Assembly (NCBI GenBank): GCA_035268685.1
Contig: DATFKK010000049.1
Span: 1 to 56,087, forward strand
Reading direction: 5' to 3'
DNA length: 56,087 nucleotides
Source: Candidatus Krumholzibacteriia bacterium
GTDB taxonomy: Bacteria > Krumholzibacteriota > Krumholzibacteriia > JAJRXK01
Shown here: positions 55,805-56,087 of the stretch, one piece after another
Numbering within the stretch: the stretch's first letter is position 1
Layout: each line of letters starts with the position of its first letter
The notes under the pieces: generated by a model
The model's input: only the letters and a program-made list of their open reading frames with translations
The model's database searches: none
What the model was told of the DNA's origin: nothing
Translations under genes and position numbers: made by a program

Positions 55805-56087
55805 TCAGGTCCGGCACGGTCGGTCCCGGGTGAACTGTGGCGTCCCCCGCGGACGCGTCCCGAAGATGAGCTCGCCCACCCGCCGGTTGTGCCGCGCACA
55901 GAGCACCCGGAGGTTCTTCGCCTTGTGCGACCCACCCAACGCGAAGGGCCGGACGTGGTCGATCTGCAGATCGCGCGTGGCCGCACACCGCGTGCCGTCG
56001 CCGGCGACGTAGCTGCAGCGATGCCCGTCGCGCTCGAAGACCGCGGCGCGCGTGGCGGCCGGCACGTGGCGCGAGCGAGGACGGGGT
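55805..56087 (-). CDS. HNH endonuclease domain protein (5'-truncated by the window edge)
   Basis: The frame runs off the right end of the window, so the start is not seen; a GTG at 56065 lies inside the family's conserved RHVPAATRAAVFERDGHRC segment and is not the true start. The HNH motif is complete: C in DGHRCSYV, C in TRCAAT, the catalytic His in LQIDHVRPFALGG, Asn in AKNLRVLC, and a final His in CARHNRR. Proteins of this type (often with an upstream DUF222-like helical region) are common in GC-rich genomes and are metal-dependent DNA endonucleases of unclear role, sometimes domesticated mobile-element remnants. Confidence 0.85.
   Translation of the reverse strand, partial: PRPRSRHVPAATRAAVFERDGHRCSYVAGDGTRCAATRDLQIDHVRPFALGGSHKAKNLRVLCARHNRRVGELIFGTRPRGTPQFTRDRPCRT

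Overview
The window is a GC-rich bacterial chromosome segment of about 56 kb with about 39 recognisable protein genes. I recognised no rRNA, tRNA, CRISPR array, insertion sequence or prophage by eye. Four large secreted proteins end in an immunoglobulin-like FlgD domain carrying an N-P-F-N motif. There are several lipoproteins, FG-GAP/VCBS repeat proteins and two convergent ECF sigma factors of the type seen in large-genome FCB-group bacteria. I infer a Gram-negative member of the FCB superphylum, for example the Krumholzibacteriota/Eisenbacteria neighbourhood, probably assembled from a metagenome. No marker gene in the window settles this.

Layout. 0-3.2 kb: the end of a GH97 alpha-glucosidase, a sodium:solute symporter, then on the minus strand a P-II protein and an ammonium transporter that has lost its core, behind a near-consensus sigma-54 promoter. 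3.8-9.2 kb: a secreted beta-propeller amidohydrolase and a three-gene overlapping cluster (two unknown small proteins and an SDR/DUF2867 protein). 9.5-15 kb: an RRM protein, a fatty-acid desaturase, a Kef-type antiporter, an S41 lipoprotein peptidase and a LolA-like periplasmic protein. 15-20 kb: a giant FG-GAP repeat protein on the minus strand. 20-25.4 kb: a KaiC-like double ATPase coupled to a hybrid histidine kinase, then an S9 peptidase.

25.4-30.2 kb: two tail-to-tail ECF sigma genes, a HAD phosphatase, a zinc alcohol dehydrogenase, and a DUF3179 gene whose conserved cysteine codon is UGA. 30.4-40.8 kb: an S8 protease/FG-GAP/FlgD protein, a cholesterol-dependent-cytolysin-like lipoprotein, a membrane protein with a DJ-1/PfpI protein, an MscS channel, a second symporter and an ATP-grasp enzyme. 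40.9-45.2 kb: a 20-bp tandem repeat, a Tat-exported aldo/keto reductase, a HAD phosphatase coupled to a glycerol-1-phosphate-dehydrogenase-type enzyme, a methyltransferase and a small envelope protein. 45.4-56 kb: a lysyl-endopeptidase-like protein, an M14 carboxypeptidase, a secreted PPC-type protein, an O-antigen ligase-like protein overlapping a 5'-3' exonuclease, a VWA lipoprotein, and the end of an HNH endonuclease.

How the genes fit together: the region is dominated by secreted hydrolases (proteases of families S8, S9, S41, M14 and lysyl endopeptidase, plus GH97), transporters and envelope proteins, as in a heterotroph living on protein and polysaccharide. The observations I rate highest are the candidate selenocysteine DUF3179 protein, the CDC-like pore-forming lipoprotein, the internally deleted amt beside a P-II lacking the uridylylation tyrosine, and the KaiC-like/hybrid-kinase pair.
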